Made by a program: the position numbers and the translations under genes | In this document: positions 1 to 9,357 of the stretch, piece by piece | Layout of the letters: every line of letters starts with the position of its first letter | How positions within the stretch are numbered: position 1 is the first letter of the stretch | Notes under the pieces: model-generated | What the model was told of the DNA's origin: nothing | Database searches by the model: none | Seen by the model: only the letters and a program-made list of their open reading frames with translations | From: Candidatus Obscuribacterales bacterium | GTDB lineage: Bacteria > Cyanobacteriota > Vampirovibrionia > Obscuribacterales > Obscuribacteraceae | NCBI GenBank assembly: GCA_019747875.1 | Contig: JAIEQI010000188.1 | Location: 1 to 64,000 of the forward strand | Reading direction: 5' to 3' | Length of the DNA: 64,000 bases

Positions 1-103
1 CGGCTCCAGCTCTTCAGCCTTCACCACCGGCTCCAGCTCTTCAGCCTTCACCACCGGCTCCAGCTCTTCAGCCTTCACCACCGGCTCCAGCTCTTCAGCC
101 TTC
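1..103. repeat. 27-bp tandem repeat, four copies, coding
   Basis: The unit cggctccagctcttcagcc plus ttcaccac is repeated from position 1. Three copies are identical and the fourth diverges after about 22 bases. On the minus strand each unit encodes VVKAEELEP in frame. The length is a multiple of three and there are no spacers, so this is a coding minisatellite and not a CRISPR. It reaches the edge, so the copy number is a minimum. Confidence 0.95.
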
Positions 104-849
104 ATTCCAGGCTCGAAATCTTCGACCATCTCTGATGGCTCAATTTCCTCGACCGTCGCTACGTGGTCTTGGGGTACAAACTTCGCATCATTCTCAGCAA
201 TCGAGCCTGGTGCAAAGTTTTCAACCCCTGCATCCCCAGCAGCGGCAGATAAAGAATCCTGCGATAGACTGCCGGCGAAGTCACCGTTGGGACCGAAATC
301 GTGCGTAGCGCCCGCTGCACCAAGATCCGTCCCAGCACCTGGGACTTGTTGAGAATTTTGCGGGGGCGAAGTGCCGGCTTGGCGAGAACTTCGAGAGTTA
401 GCGAGATCGACTAAACGATTGACGGTGTCCTTAAGATGCGAACCATTGCCTCCGGACTTCACATCTCCAAAATCAAAATTCTTATGCTTGGCTGTATCAG
501 TCTGAGGATTAGTCGGGACGCTCACCTCGTCGGCAGCAAGAACTCCGGGACTATTCTCAGCAAAACTAACCGGGTCGGGTGTGACTTCTAGTGAAGCTGC
601 TCGTTGTAGCCCATCAAGGTCCATGTCCCGAACATTATCAGACGCAAAAACCATGTCGACACCGTGGTCGCCAGAATCCCGCGTCAAGCTGCCCGCCGTG
701 GCTCTTTTTGCCAGTAGCGTCACAAGCTCGCGGTGAGCGAGTCTCGACCCTTCCACGTCTCCGCGTTCTACACTCTGCCGAAAGGCAGCGGCAAGAATCT
801 TGGATTCCAGCTCGGGGCGATCTTCATTCCTCGAGATAATCAAGAGCAC
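1..849 (-). CDS. Partial repeat-containing hypothetical protein (5' end only; runs off the left edge)
   Basis: The minus strand stays open from about 849 to the window edge, giving at least 283 residues. The likely start is GTG at 849, or TTG at 843; an in-frame TGA lies just upstream and the first in-frame ATG is only at 654. The N-terminal 40 residues (PELESKILAAAFRQSVERGD...) look helical. They are followed by an acidic, Ser/Gly/Pro-rich linker with no signal peptide. The last part visible is a perfect 9-residue repeat, VVKAEELEP, that continues past position 1. No family is recognised. The body of the protein lies outside the window, so function cannot be judged. Confidence 0.7.
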   Translation of the reverse strand, partial: MLLIISRNEDRPELESKILAAAFRQSVERGDVEGSRLAHRELVTLLAKRATAGSLTRDSGDHGVDMVFASDNVRDMDLDGLQRAASLEVTPDPVSFAENSPGVLAADEVSVPTNPQTDTAKHKNFDFGDVKSGGNGSHLKDTVNRLVDLANSRSSRQAGTSPPQNSQQVPGAGTDLGAAGATHDFGPNGDFAGSLSQDSLSAAAGDAGVENFAPGSIAENDAKFVPQDHVATVEEIEPSEMVEDFEPGMKAEELEPVVKAEELEPVVKAEELEPVVKAEELEP

Positions 850-1108
850 GATTTTACTTCAAGCTCCAACAGGAGTTGGTAAGCTCCTTGCCTCCCAGAG
901 AGCTGCTTCCCATCAAAATTATTCCTTGTACGCGCAGATTTAACACGTATTTTTGTTGCTTAAAGCCTAATGATTCAGGGAAATTTTCGACTGAGGACAG
1001 TTTTTATCAGCCTTCAGCCCCAAAGAACGGGTCGCAAGGGCGCATTGCAAGCCCCCAGCTGTTGGTATGATGTTCCAGATCCATTTTTTTTTCATGTCAG
1101 GAGCCACC

Positions 1109-1672
1109 GTGGACTTTAGTTGGGTTAAGCAGCTAGCCGATCAAGCAAACCAAATTGAGATCGATAAGCAAGAGGGTCAGCGTAAGAAACAAGAAGAAGA
1201 GAGGCTGGGCGCACTTGCGACGGTCCCATTTATTGACAAACTTTATATGCTTTTTCAAGCCTGCTCAGAAGAATTCAACAAACATTCGATGTTTCCTAAT
1301 CTGCGCGTGGCTGTCAGCCGACTGAACAAAAAGACAAAGGGAAGCTACAGCGATTTGAGCATTCCATCCGAAGAGATCGCCTACTTCACTTTTACTAGAC
1401 GCAACTGGATGTACGGCATTCGCGGAATCAACGGAATAGTTGATTTTTGCGAATTCCCGGTAACCGAAGGTGCATCAAGTCTGACCATGAAACTAGACGA
1501 GCTGGGTCTGGAAGCAAGCTATCAACTCATTGCAAAAGTGCAGGGCGATCCTCAAGACGTCAGCAAGAAGACCGTCGTCTGGACATATAATGACGAAATC
1601 ATGGACGGACCCAAGCTCATATCGCTCTGCCAACATTACTTCAGCGAATTCATTACAAGAACGAATGACTAA
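1109..1672 (+). CDS. Hypothetical protein upstream of rsmG
   Basis: The protein is 187 residues long when read from GTG at 1109. That start has a CAGGAG Shine-Dalgarno 5 bases upstream; the ATGs at 1067 and 1094 have none. The N-terminal 30 residues are charged and probably coiled (QIEIDKQEGQRKKQEEERLG). The rest is a mixed alpha/beta globular domain without signal peptide or membrane segment, so it is probably cytoplasmic. It overlaps rsmG by 8 bases, so the two are probably translationally coupled. I do not recognise the family. Confidence 0.75.
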   Translation: MDFSWVKQLADQANQIEIDKQEGQRKKQEEERLGALATVPFIDKLYMLFQACSEEFNKHSMFPNLRVAVSRLNKKTKGSYSDLSIPSEEIAYFTFTRRNWMYGIRGINGIVDFCEFPVTEGASSLTMKLDELGLEASYQLIAKVQGDPQDVSKKTVVWTYNDEIMDGPKLISLCQHYFSEFITRTND

Positions 1673-2429
1673 CGGGTTGCTCGACGGATTGTTGGATGCC
1701 GAGGACGCTGCAGCGATTCTCTCTGCGATGGATCAACACGAGCTTAATGATGACTCTAAGAAACAAATTCTGCTGTTTTGCGACGAACTTAGAGCCTACA
1801 ACGAGCACACAAATCTTGTAGCAAACGCGAATCTAGATGTTGTCTTGAAAGAACACGTTCTCGATTCGCTAACTTTGTTGCCGTCGATAAAAAAGGACAG
1901 CGACGCAAAATTAATTGACATCGGAAGCGGTGCCGGTTTCCCAGGCCTGATTTTGGCGATTGCTCGTCCTCAACTGAAAGTATTCTTACTGGAGTCCATT
2001 GGAAAGAAGTGTCGTTTTTTAGAAAAAGCTTGCGAGAAATTGGGGCTTGGATCAAAACGTGTACATGTAGTTTGTGACCGAGCCGAGGTGTTGGGACATA
2101 GCCCAGAATATCGAGAACGTTTCACCTATGCCACAGCAAGAGCAGTAGCAGCACTGCCCATAGTGGCTGAGCTAACACTGCCTTTCCTTAAAGTCGGCGG
2201 CATATTCCTGGCCCAAAGGTCCAAGAGACAAGTAGAACAAGAACAGGCAGATGCCGAGGCTTACATTTCGCGGCTCGGAGGAAGAGTTTTGAGAACTGAC
2301 CTCTTGCCAGAGGATTTAATCGGCCGTCAGCTTTCAGTTACCTCGATTGAGAAAGACAGAACAACACCACGCCGCTTTCCGCGCCCAGCCGCACAGATTC
2401 AAAAAGACAAGAAAGCTGGCCGGGTTTGA
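1665..2429 (+). CDS. rsmG: 16S rRNA (guanine527-N7)-methyltransferase RsmG
   Basis: RsmG uses S-adenosylmethionine to methylate N7 of G527 in 16S rRNA. The SAM-binding motif I is seen as LIDIGSGAGFPGL. It is followed by the family segments FLLESIGKKCRFLE and YATARAVAALP, and by the late LAQRSKR. From ATG at 1665 the length is 254 residues, slightly above the usual 205-240. This start keeps the family N-terminus (NGLLDGLLDAEDAAAI); upstream codons belong to the overlapping preceding gene. A GC-rich hairpin follows the stop. Confidence 0.93.
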   Translation: MTNGLLDGLLDAEDAAAILSAMDQHELNDDSKKQILLFCDELRAYNEHTNLVANANLDVVLKEHVLDSLTLLPSIKKDSDAKLIDIGSGAGFPGLILAIARPQLKVFLLESIGKKCRFLEKACEKLGLGSKRVHVVCDRAEVLGHSPEYRERFTYATARAVAALPIVAELTLPFLKVGGIFLAQRSKRQVEQEQADAEAYISRLGGRVLRTDLLPEDLIGRQLSVTSIEKDRTTPRRFPRPAAQIQKDKKAGRV

Positions 2430-2440
2430 TGAAAGAAAAA

Positions 2441-2466
2441 GCGGGACCCTGGGAAATGGGCCCCGC
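2441..2466 (+). terminator. GC-rich hairpin after rsmG
   Basis: Arms gcgggaccc and gggccccgc pair with one mismatch around an 8-base loop, starting 12 bases after the rsmG stop. There is no T tract, so it may be a weak terminator or only an mRNA 3' stabiliser. Confidence 0.4.
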
Positions 2467-2540
2467 AGGAAAGAACTGAGGAGAAACTTCTTAGACGCTC
2501 CGAAGCTTCGCTGGGCTCGCGCCCCTCTTAGACTTCTCCG

Positions 2541-3323
2541 CTATACGCCGCCGTTATTCTTTTGCGAACGGGCGCTCAATTCTGGATAGCCATTGTACAG
2601 GCGGTTCAAAGTTGCAATATCACGGGCACCCAAGATCGCATTTTGTCTGGGGCCTACAGCGTAATACATCACATCGCCTCTTGTCGAAGAGTGCCCTGTC
2701 AATCCAAAGGCGTGACCTACTTCATGTAAATAAGCTCTCTTCATTTCGGTATCGCCAAGATGACCTTCACCATAAGGAAGTGTCGTGAGCAAGGTCATTT
2801 CAGCTCGATCAATAGTACCGCGATTTGTTGCGTGATTGATGCGAGCAAAAGTCTTAGTTCTTCCGCCTTCAGTTCCTTTACCGTGATCAACAGCTTCAGC
2901 TGTCCAAACGACAGAGATATCAGCTTGGGCCGGGCTTGCAACTTCAGTCCAGGAAACCTTTCCGGAAACTGCTTCGGTCCACTCGTCGAAACTCGTACGA
3001 ACCATGTCTGGCATTACTGAGCGAAACCCAGGAACAGACGGGTCTGGCTTGATGAACACTTTTAACGGAAAGCGTTCTTTCTTCCAAGTGTATCTGCCTT
3101 CAGAAGCAATCTCATCGAGATAGTCACCAGCATCAAAAACAGGTTCAACAGAGCTGGGAGCTATAGCAGATGAGGGTACGCGATCTGAAACATTTACCGC
3201 AAAAGACTTTGCTGATTGATCAGAAACATTGTTATTAAGTGGTGAAAACGCTGCCGAGAAGCCGCAGAGCAATGCTAAAAACACCGATACTGGTGCGCTG
3301 ATTTTGACGTTTCTTTTGATCAT
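2541..3323 (-). CDS. Secreted matrixin-like zinc metalloprotease
   Basis: The protein has 260 residues. An N-terminal hydrophobic segment (VSVFLALLCGFSAAFS) looks like a signal peptide. The zinc motif HEVGHAFGLTGHS matches HExxHxxGxxH, followed by a DVMYY Met-turn, as in matrixins (peptidase M10). The preceding region (LKVFIKPDP..., VRTSFDEWTEAVSGKVSW) matches the strand-helix start of the catalytic domain. There is no obvious cysteine-switch pro-region, so activation may differ from eukaryotic MMPs. It probably cleaves extracytoplasmic protein. A second matrixin with the same zinc motif lies at 13525-15066. Confidence 0.85.
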   Translation of the reverse strand: MIKRNVKISAPVSVFLALLCGFSAAFSPLNNNVSDQSAKSFAVNVSDRVPSSAIAPSSVEPVFDAGDYLDEIASEGRYTWKKERFPLKVFIKPDPSVPGFRSVMPDMVRTSFDEWTEAVSGKVSWTEVASPAQADISVVWTAEAVDHGKGTEGGRTKTFARINHATNRGTIDRAEMTLLTTLPYGEGHLGDTEMKRAYLHEVGHAFGLTGHSSTRGDVMYYAVGPRQNAILGARDIATLNRLYNGYPELSARSQKNNGGV

Positions 3324-3623
3324 TTATTTGTCCCGCGCAAACGACGATACTGCGCCGAAGGCATTGAAAGCCAACCGACTAAACTGATTAAAACACGCTA
3401 AACAAAATTGGGGAATGATAAATTGCTGATTGCAACACACTTCACGGCGATTTCACGCGCACGCTGACGAAGGAAGAAGCTTTGCTGGCTTTATTCTACG
3501 GAGCTTTTGTTTTTGCAGCTCAGCGCGAAGAGCCAATAGAAAACACTGCAGCAACAGTCGACTCTTAGCTGCAAACGCACTCCGAAGATGCTGATCAGAT
3601 CACTTTGTCAGCGCGCTCTGTAC
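3324..3623. other. Intergenic interval without a supported gene
   Basis: This holds the 5' region of the matrixin gene (minus strand). A plus-strand open stretch at about 3430-3568 could encode a hydrophobic peptide (EEALLALFYGAFVFAAQREE), but it has no ATG or GTG start and no ribosome binding site, so I do not call it. No convincing promoter or repeat is seen. Confidence 0.4.
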
Positions 3624-4514
3624 TTAACCAGCAACGCCGTGGCCGACCAGCCAGCCCTCGGCAGAGGCTTGTCGTCTGGCCTGATCGGGATCGGTATCAA
3701 TGGTTAATTCCATGAAGCGTTTTCTGCTTTGGAAAACGTAGCGTGCCCGTCCAATCAAAGCCGTTGCATCGAGATAATCGTATGCAAAGATCACGTTATC
3801 CATGGTGCGATACCAGCTATCACCAGCTGGCAAAATTATGTCTGCAACCATTTCGCCCAGCTCAATCACTTCTTTATCACGAGCGGCTCGGGCAGGGTAG
3901 GCAGCAGAATAACGCTTCGTATCAAATTCTAGACACTCTGCCTTACCTAGATAAGGAATAGCTTCCTCACTTAATTCAAAACCAAGTTCACGGAATCCTT
4001 CGGCTTCTTCCTTCCAGATTTCTGCCAGAATTTCCGCCACCGTATCCATATGAGGCTCGAAACGCCAGAACTCGCTCGTCGGCAGATACGGTGTCGCAGC
4101 TCTGAATTCCCAACTTTCATCGGCGTAAACAACTTCAAGCGAATGGGTATGAGCCCATGCCGTTGTTAACACGCCCATCCAATAGATCGTATCTTGATAG
4201 ACCTGGGCATACGCTTGCTTAAACCAATCTTGCCACTCATCGAACGCATCGTATTGTGCGGATCTTTTTACCAGTCCGTCGCGCCATTCCGATTCATCAG
4301 GCAAGGGATCTTCGGCATGGAAAAACTCCGCCCAGTACGCTGCAACGGCAGCCGGCTCAACTAGCGCGAAATCGCCTTGTCCTCTCTGTTCGGTCCACAA
4401 AGACTGGCAAACATTGACAGCCTCAATGCACCTTGAGTACGGGTTCGATCCCTTGAATTCTTCGTGATGCCTAACCCAGTCAATGCCAGCGCGGATCAAG
4501 TATGCCGGGTACAT
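3624..4514 (-). CDS. Hypothetical cytoplasmic protein in the purB-malQ operon
   Basis: The 296-residue protein is rich in Trp, Tyr and acidic residues, with no signal peptide or membrane segment. The start ATG at 4514 is preceded by GAGG at good spacing. It lies 24 bases downstream of malQ and on the same strand, so it is probably co-transcribed with purB and malQ. I do not recognise a family; nothing in the sequence ties it to glucan or purine metabolism except position. Confidence 0.7.
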   Translation of the reverse strand: MYPAYLIRAGIDWVRHHEEFKGSNPYSRCIEAVNVCQSLWTEQRGQGDFALVEPAAVAAYWAEFFHAEDPLPDESEWRDGLVKRSAQYDAFDEWQDWFKQAYAQVYQDTIYWMGVLTTAWAHTHSLEVVYADESWEFRAATPYLPTSEFWRFEPHMDTVAEILAEIWKEEAEGFRELGFELSEEAIPYLGKAECLEFDTKRYSAAYPARAARDKEVIELGEMVADIILPAGDSWYRTMDNVIFAYDYLDATALIGRARYVFQSRKRFMELTIDTDPDQARRQASAEGWLVGHGVAG

Positions 4515-4538
4515 ATCTAACCTCGTTAACCAAGTTAC

Positions 4539-6278
4539 CTATTTGACAGTTCTAGCTGGACTGCGCGATGCGAGTCTATCAGTTTCGGCGATCAATTTCG
4601 AGAGGCGCTTAATCTTTGGTCCATAAAGTTCGTCATTTTCGTAATCTTCAAGAGTCTTAGCCAGCCTCCGGCTCCAGTTTCCGGCATCCGCCGTACCTGG
4701 AACATTGAACTGTTCATAAGTGCCCAGAATATCAGGCATCATGAAAAGAGCTAGCCAACAGGGTGTTTCCAGCAGAGCCTTTTCAAAATCCTCATGCAAT
4801 TCGTCGGTGAATTCTTTCGGTGGATTTTCATCATCTCGACCAAGGAATCTCATCAAGCGCTGAACATCAAGCCAGGCTTCATGACCATCCGGACCATGCC
4901 AACGGGTGACCAGATCATCGTAGTACATAGCAAGCGGCATGTGATCATGTGTACCGTAGGTAGCAAGGCTGCATGGATGAAGTTCACTCTTGTCTTTAAA
5001 TTCCTTGTCCTCCTCATCTCGCTCAAAGATCGGGATCGCAAAACCAGGAATTCCAATTTCGTGCAAGAGCGGACGGACATACCAGGGCACCATGCCCAGG
5101 TCTTCAGCGACAACGCCGTTTTCACCAGCGGCATCCATAATAACTTTCAACCTGGCTTTGCCTTCTTCGCAATTCACTTTCCCTAGCTTTTCAGGATAGT
5201 CTTTTCGCGGTTTAAACTCCGGGAGGTCTCCTCCAGTAATTTCCTTCGCCTCGTCCTCATCGAGTTCGACAAACTCATGGTTTCGCTCAGGGATCCACGG
5301 AAATGCGTACATCCGGAAGAAGCCGAGTACATGATCAATTCGAAAATAATGGAAGATATCGGTCAGTCGCTGAATGCGACGACGCCACCACTGGTAGTTC
5401 TCCTTTTTATGAGCATCCCATTTATACAATGGGATCCCCCAGTTCTGTCCCCACTTTGCTGTAAACGGATCAGACTGGAAGAGCGGCTCCGGCGGCGCGC
5501 CACCAGACCAACCTATTTCAAACAAATTCCTCTCTGACCAGACATCAGCGCTATAGCGGCTAACACCAAACGGGATATCACCCATCAGCTTGACACCAAA
5601 CTCGTCGGCATACTTTCTGAGGTCCGTCCATTGCTTGAAAGCAAGCCATTGGACATAAGCGTAAAAGCGGCGGGTATCAGCTATCTTGGAAGCATTGGTC
5701 GAGCTTGCCGCCCATTCCTCGGCTGACGTTCTTGTTTGCTGTTCTGGCTGCCATTGTGTCCAGCAAGCATTTCCACCATGCACATCGACGAGGGTGCGGA
5801 ACAACGTATATGGTTCCAACCAATCCTTGTGCTCTTTCTCGAATGCAGCAAACGCTTTCACTTCAAGAGAGTCTTTATTGGAATTCAGTTCAGCAGAGAA
5901 TTTTTTCCAAGCGGCCTTCAAAAGTTCATTCTTAACAGCTTTCACCGTATCGTAGTGAACGCTGTCCCGATCCTCGCCTTTATATTCCGCTTTAGCTGTA
6001 ATCTCGCTATACTCGGCGGCAGTCAGACCTGGTATCAAATGCGGTTCTACAGTCATGAGAACAGGATCTAACGCAATCGAGCTAATCGCGTTGTAAGGAC
6101 TATTGTCCCCACCGGTTTCATTTATTGGAAGGACCTGGAGAACTGTAAGATTATTGCGTGAACAAAATTCGACCGCCTTCCGCATAGCTTCCGTGTCGCC
6201 AATTCCGAGGGAGCCCTCTCTGCGCAATGCGAAGACGGGAATAAGTACACCGCATAACTTCAATTTAGGATCAATCAT
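4539..6278 (-). CDS. malQ: 4-alpha-glucanotransferase (amylomaltase)
   Basis: This GH77 enzyme transfers alpha-1,4-glucan segments between maltooligosaccharides and takes part in glycogen turnover. The 579 residues are longer than the common ~500. Catalytic regions are visible: YFRIDHVLGFFRMY (nucleophile Asp), VVAEDLGMVPWYVR (acid/base Glu) and YGTHDHMPL (stabilising Asp). The N-terminal GSLGIGDTEAMRK and NDSPYNAISS-type segment (GGDNSPYNAISS) is also typical. ATG at 6278 has a GGAG ribosome binding site. It begins 30 bases after purB, suggesting an operon. No signal peptide; cytoplasmic. Confidence 0.94.
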   Translation of the reverse strand: MIDPKLKLCGVLIPVFALRREGSLGIGDTEAMRKAVEFCSRNNLTVLQVLPINETGGDNSPYNAISSIALDPVLMTVEPHLIPGLTAAEYSEITAKAEYKGEDRDSVHYDTVKAVKNELLKAAWKKFSAELNSNKDSLEVKAFAAFEKEHKDWLEPYTLFRTLVDVHGGNACWTQWQPEQQTRTSAEEWAASSTNASKIADTRRFYAYVQWLAFKQWTDLRKYADEFGVKLMGDIPFGVSRYSADVWSERNLFEIGWSGGAPPEPLFQSDPFTAKWGQNWGIPLYKWDAHKKENYQWWRRRIQRLTDIFHYFRIDHVLGFFRMYAFPWIPERNHEFVELDEDEAKEITGGDLPEFKPRKDYPEKLGKVNCEEGKARLKVIMDAAGENGVVAEDLGMVPWYVRPLLHEIGIPGFAIPIFERDEEDKEFKDKSELHPCSLATYGTHDHMPLAMYYDDLVTRWHGPDGHEAWLDVQRLMRFLGRDDENPPKEFTDELHEDFEKALLETPCWLALFMMPDILGTYEQFNVPGTADAGNWSRRLAKTLEDYENDELYGPKIKRLSKLIAETDRLASRSPARTVK

Positions 6279-6308
6279 CTCAATTCTCCAGAGAGTGTAT
6301 ATCGAGAA

Positions 6309-7604
6309 CTAGATACCAAGTCGTTCAAACACACGAGCTACATTTCTTAGATAGTGCTCGGGGTCAAAACAAGTTTCAATCTCGTGCGGACTCAGCACAG
6401 CGGTGACCTCATTGTCGGAAAGCAAATTCGCTTTAAAGTCACCGCCGTCGCGATTCCACGCGTTCATTGCATTCCCTTGCACGAGCTTGTAGGCATCTTC
6501 TCGGCTCAGCCCTTTCTCCACCATTTTTAGCATCACGGCCTGCGAGAAAATCACTCCACCGAAACGATCCATATTTCGACGCATGTTATCGGGATAAACG
6601 ACAAGTCCTTTGACGATCTTAGTGAAACGAACCAGCATGTAGTCGACCAAAATGCAGGAATCGGGAATGATGATCCGCTCGACAGAACTGTGCGAGATGT
6701 CGCGTTCGTGCCAGAGCGGAATATTCTCCATCGCGGCAATTGCATTGCCACGCAATATACGAGCCAATCCTGAGATATTCTCGGAACCAACCGGATTCCG
6801 TTTGTGCGGCATGGCAGAAGATCCCTTTTGACCATGAGAGAAGGGTTCCTCGGCCTCAAGTACGTCGGTTCTCTGCAAGTGTCTTATTTCTGTGGCGAAT
6901 TTCTCAAGGCTAGAACCGATCATCGCCAGACTCCAAATGAATTGCGCATGGCGATCTCTTTGGATAATCTGAGTTGATACCGGCGCTGGTGCCAAGCCCA
7001 AAAGCTCGCAGGTGATTTTCTCAACTTCAGGATCAATGTTTGAGTAGGTTCCGACGGCACCACTAAACTGTCCAACAGAAATCATCTTAACGGCATCGGC
7101 GAAGCGCTGTTGTTGCCGCTTAATCTCCTCCATCCAGACAGCCATCTTAAACCCGAACGTAGTCGGTTCGGCATGGATCCCGTGCGATCTGCCAACAGTA
7201 ATTGTCGCGCGATGTTTTCTTGCTTGTTCCAGGATTGCATCATGCAAGTCTTGCAGATCCGTCTCAATTAGTTTGCTTGCGCGCAGCATCTGCAAGGCCA
7301 ATCCAGTATCGATTACATCGGAACTGGTTAGACCTAAATGAACATATCGTGAATTCTCACCAACATACTCTGCCACATTTGTCAGAAAGGCAATAATGTC
7401 GTGTTTTACTTCTTCTTCGATCTCTTCGATTCGTTTGACATCAAACTTTGCCTTATTTTTGATGTCTGTTACTGCATCAGGGGGAATCCGTCCGAGTTTT
7501 GCTTGCGCCTCGCAGACAGCAATCTCAACATCGAGCAATGTCTGAAACTTGGCATCATCAGTCCAAAGCGTCCCCATTTCAGGACGGGTGTACCTGCCGA
7601 TCAC
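6309..7604 (-). CDS. purB: Adenylosuccinate lyase
   Basis: PurB cleaves fumarate from SAICAR and from adenylosuccinate in purine synthesis. The 431-residue length is normal. The fumarase/aspartase signature appears as GSSAMPHKRNP, and the early region MIGRYTRPEMGTLW is typical of the bacterial short PurB type. The start is GTG at 7604, with AGGAGG 9 bases upstream. It is the first gene of a minus-strand run purB-malQ-hypothetical. The 7605-7818 interval upstream must hold its promoter; I cannot single out -10 and -35 boxes with confidence. Confidence 0.95.
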   Translation of the reverse strand: MIGRYTRPEMGTLWTDDAKFQTLLDVEIAVCEAQAKLGRIPPDAVTDIKNKAKFDVKRIEEIEEEVKHDIIAFLTNVAEYVGENSRYVHLGLTSSDVIDTGLALQMLRASKLIETDLQDLHDAILEQARKHRATITVGRSHGIHAEPTTFGFKMAVWMEEIKRQQQRFADAVKMISVGQFSGAVGTYSNIDPEVEKITCELLGLAPAPVSTQIIQRDRHAQFIWSLAMIGSSLEKFATEIRHLQRTDVLEAEEPFSHGQKGSSAMPHKRNPVGSENISGLARILRGNAIAAMENIPLWHERDISHSSVERIIIPDSCILVDYMLVRFTKIVKGLVVYPDNMRRNMDRFGGVIFSQAVMLKMVEKGLSREDAYKLVQGNAMNAWNRDGGDFKANLLSDNEVTAVLSPHEIETCFDPEHYLRNVARVFERLGI

Positions 7605-7818
7605 GTTAGAAAGCCTCCTCAGAATCGGTACGCATTAAAATAGAAGTCCATATTTTAAACCGAATCGAGCTTGCTACATGCTTGTAAAGCACATGCATGG
7701 TTTCAAAACTTCTTGATGTTTAATTCAGGCCTAGGCGCATTATGAGCTGCGCACGAGATCGCCAGCAGAGATGGACGAGGACGGAGTTCGCCTGGCTCAA
7801 ATTCGTACCATTTACTCT

Positions 7819-9090
7819 TTACAGCCCTAAATCGGGAAAGCCTGCATTCGGGTCCGTGCCGCCACCTTGTCCAGAGGAGCCGCCCATACCGCCCATACCA
7901 CCCATGCCACCGGCTCCGCCGGCCCCGCCTAACATCTTCATCAAAGACCCGACATCCGGCGTAGCACCGCCGCCGCCGCCGCCACCCATCATATTCATGA
8001 GACCGCCTAGATCTGGGGTGCCACCACCTCCGCTGCCGAATGACGAACCGCCGCCGAAGGAAGAGCCACCACCGAATGACGAGCCACCACCGAAGTCGGA
8101 AGAGCCACCGCTTCCCCCAAAACCGCCCAAACCACCAAGTCCTCCTAAGCCGCCGCCACCACTCTGGCCGCCGCCCATGAGTTCACCCATTTTTTGAGAT
8201 TGCCCATTGGTAATTCCATTCATTAGCATCTGTGTCTGAGATGCACTTGCGTCAGCAACTGGGTCAAGTGACATCGGAAGTCCGTAATAGCTGATGCAAT
8301 TTTTCACGCTTGTATGATAGCTATCGATCGATGAACTCCAGCGGCCCATAGCCCCCATCAGTCCCATTAGAATACCCATTTGATTTTGGCCAGACTCTGC
8401 CTGACTTAAGACCTCGCCAATCGAATTCATTGTATCTGCCAGCACGCCATGTGCATTTTTCAATTGCGCCGGCGGAATGGTAGTTCTTACACCGTTAACC
8501 AAAGCCCTGATTGACCCAGCAGCAGCCTCTTTGGCGTCGGGGTTGAGCATGCCATTGCTGGTAACAGACATTATGGAATTTGTGAACTGATTCAAAATTG
8601 CTTTCATTCTTCGCAGATAAGATGCCACGGCATCAGGAGTTTGCGGAACCTTCTCTTCGACACCGCCTTCTAAAACGAACTTCCCGTCTTTAGCAGTAGC
8701 TTTGTAGGCTGGCTGCGTCCACCCTGAATTTTTGGAGACTCCACCTGATTCACCACCGGATGAAAAAGAACCAGATTTGGGAAACTCGCTCTGGTAGGTT
8801 GGCGGATTGACAATAGTATCGGTTTTTACGGTCCCTCGATGGACAGTACCATTACTTCCCGGATGAACAGACTTAGGCGGTGTAATGGGCCAGGCTTTAG
8901 CATTGGGGTCGTATGGGTCAACTGGATTGACGAGAGGCCCAAGCGGAGCTGCCATTTGGGCATGCATCCCCTCCGGATGCGGCTTGCCGGATTCGGCAGC
9001 AAGTGACGGATAAGCAAGAATTGACCCTGCCAGAAAGCTAAGAACCAACGAGAAGGTCAAATTTGTGGATACCTGATTATTTTTCATCAT
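7819..9090 (-). CDS. Secreted glycine-rich hypothetical protein
   Basis: The protein has 423 residues. Residues 9-32 form a signal peptide (LTFSLVLSFLAGSILAYPSLAAES). The middle, about 120-290, is a helical domain that I do not recognise (TPDAVASYLRRMKAILNQFTNSIM...). The last 115 residues are almost pure Gly/Ser/Met/Phe, with repeats such as FGGGSS and GGMGGMGG, and contain two related segments, TPDLGGLMNMMGG and TPDVGSLMKMLGG. An exported surface or matrix protein is plausible. The long proline-rich reading frame on the opposite strand is a shadow of this tail. Confidence 0.75.
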   Translation of the reverse strand: MMKNNQVSTNLTFSLVLSFLAGSILAYPSLAAESGKPHPEGMHAQMAAPLGPLVNPVDPYDPNAKAWPITPPKSVHPGSNGTVHRGTVKTDTIVNPPTYQSEFPKSGSFSSGGESGGVSKNSGWTQPAYKATAKDGKFVLEGGVEEKVPQTPDAVASYLRRMKAILNQFTNSIMSVTSNGMLNPDAKEAAAGSIRALVNGVRTTIPPAQLKNAHGVLADTMNSIGEVLSQAESGQNQMGILMGLMGAMGRWSSSIDSYHTSVKNCISYYGLPMSLDPVADASASQTQMLMNGITNGQSQKMGELMGGGQSGGGGLGGLGGLGGFGGSGGSSDFGGGSSFGGGSSFGGGSSFGSGGGGTPDLGGLMNMMGGGGGGGATPDVGSLMKMLGGAGGAGGMGGMGGMGGSSGQGGGTDPNAGFPDLGL

Positions 9091-9357
9091 CTGTGCCTAT
9101 CACCCATGCTCTTTCCATTAGTTACTATGTACCCGGGGGCGCAGGGCATAAACTGCACATAGAGCCCGGAACAGACAATGTTACAGAACACAAAACGCAA
9201 GCCTGCACTAGCTTTCGGGCTGGATGCCAGACTGGACTGAGCAGACTCAGCTTAGGCTGCCTAAAACGGTCCATTAAATCTCAAGAGCGTCAGTTTCAGT
9301 CAAGAAGTTTAGAATGTACGCTTGCTCAACAAACTTTCAGCCGTCAGGAAAAAACGA

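Noticed and set aside
1-103. CRISPR-like repeat array
   Set aside because: Units are adjacent without spacers, 27 bases long and in frame with a coding sequence.
3430-3568. Hydrophobic open stretch between the matrixin and the 3624 gene
   Set aside because: No ATG or GTG in frame after the preceding stop and no Shine-Dalgarno.
4436-4456. tRNA T-arm-like text (gggttcgatccc)
   Set aside because: It lies inside the 3624-4514 coding sequence and no cloverleaf forms around it.
7742-8197. Plus-strand proline-rich 151-residue frame
   Set aside because: It is the antisense of the glycine-rich tail of the 7819-9090 gene (GGN codons read as CCN on the other strand).
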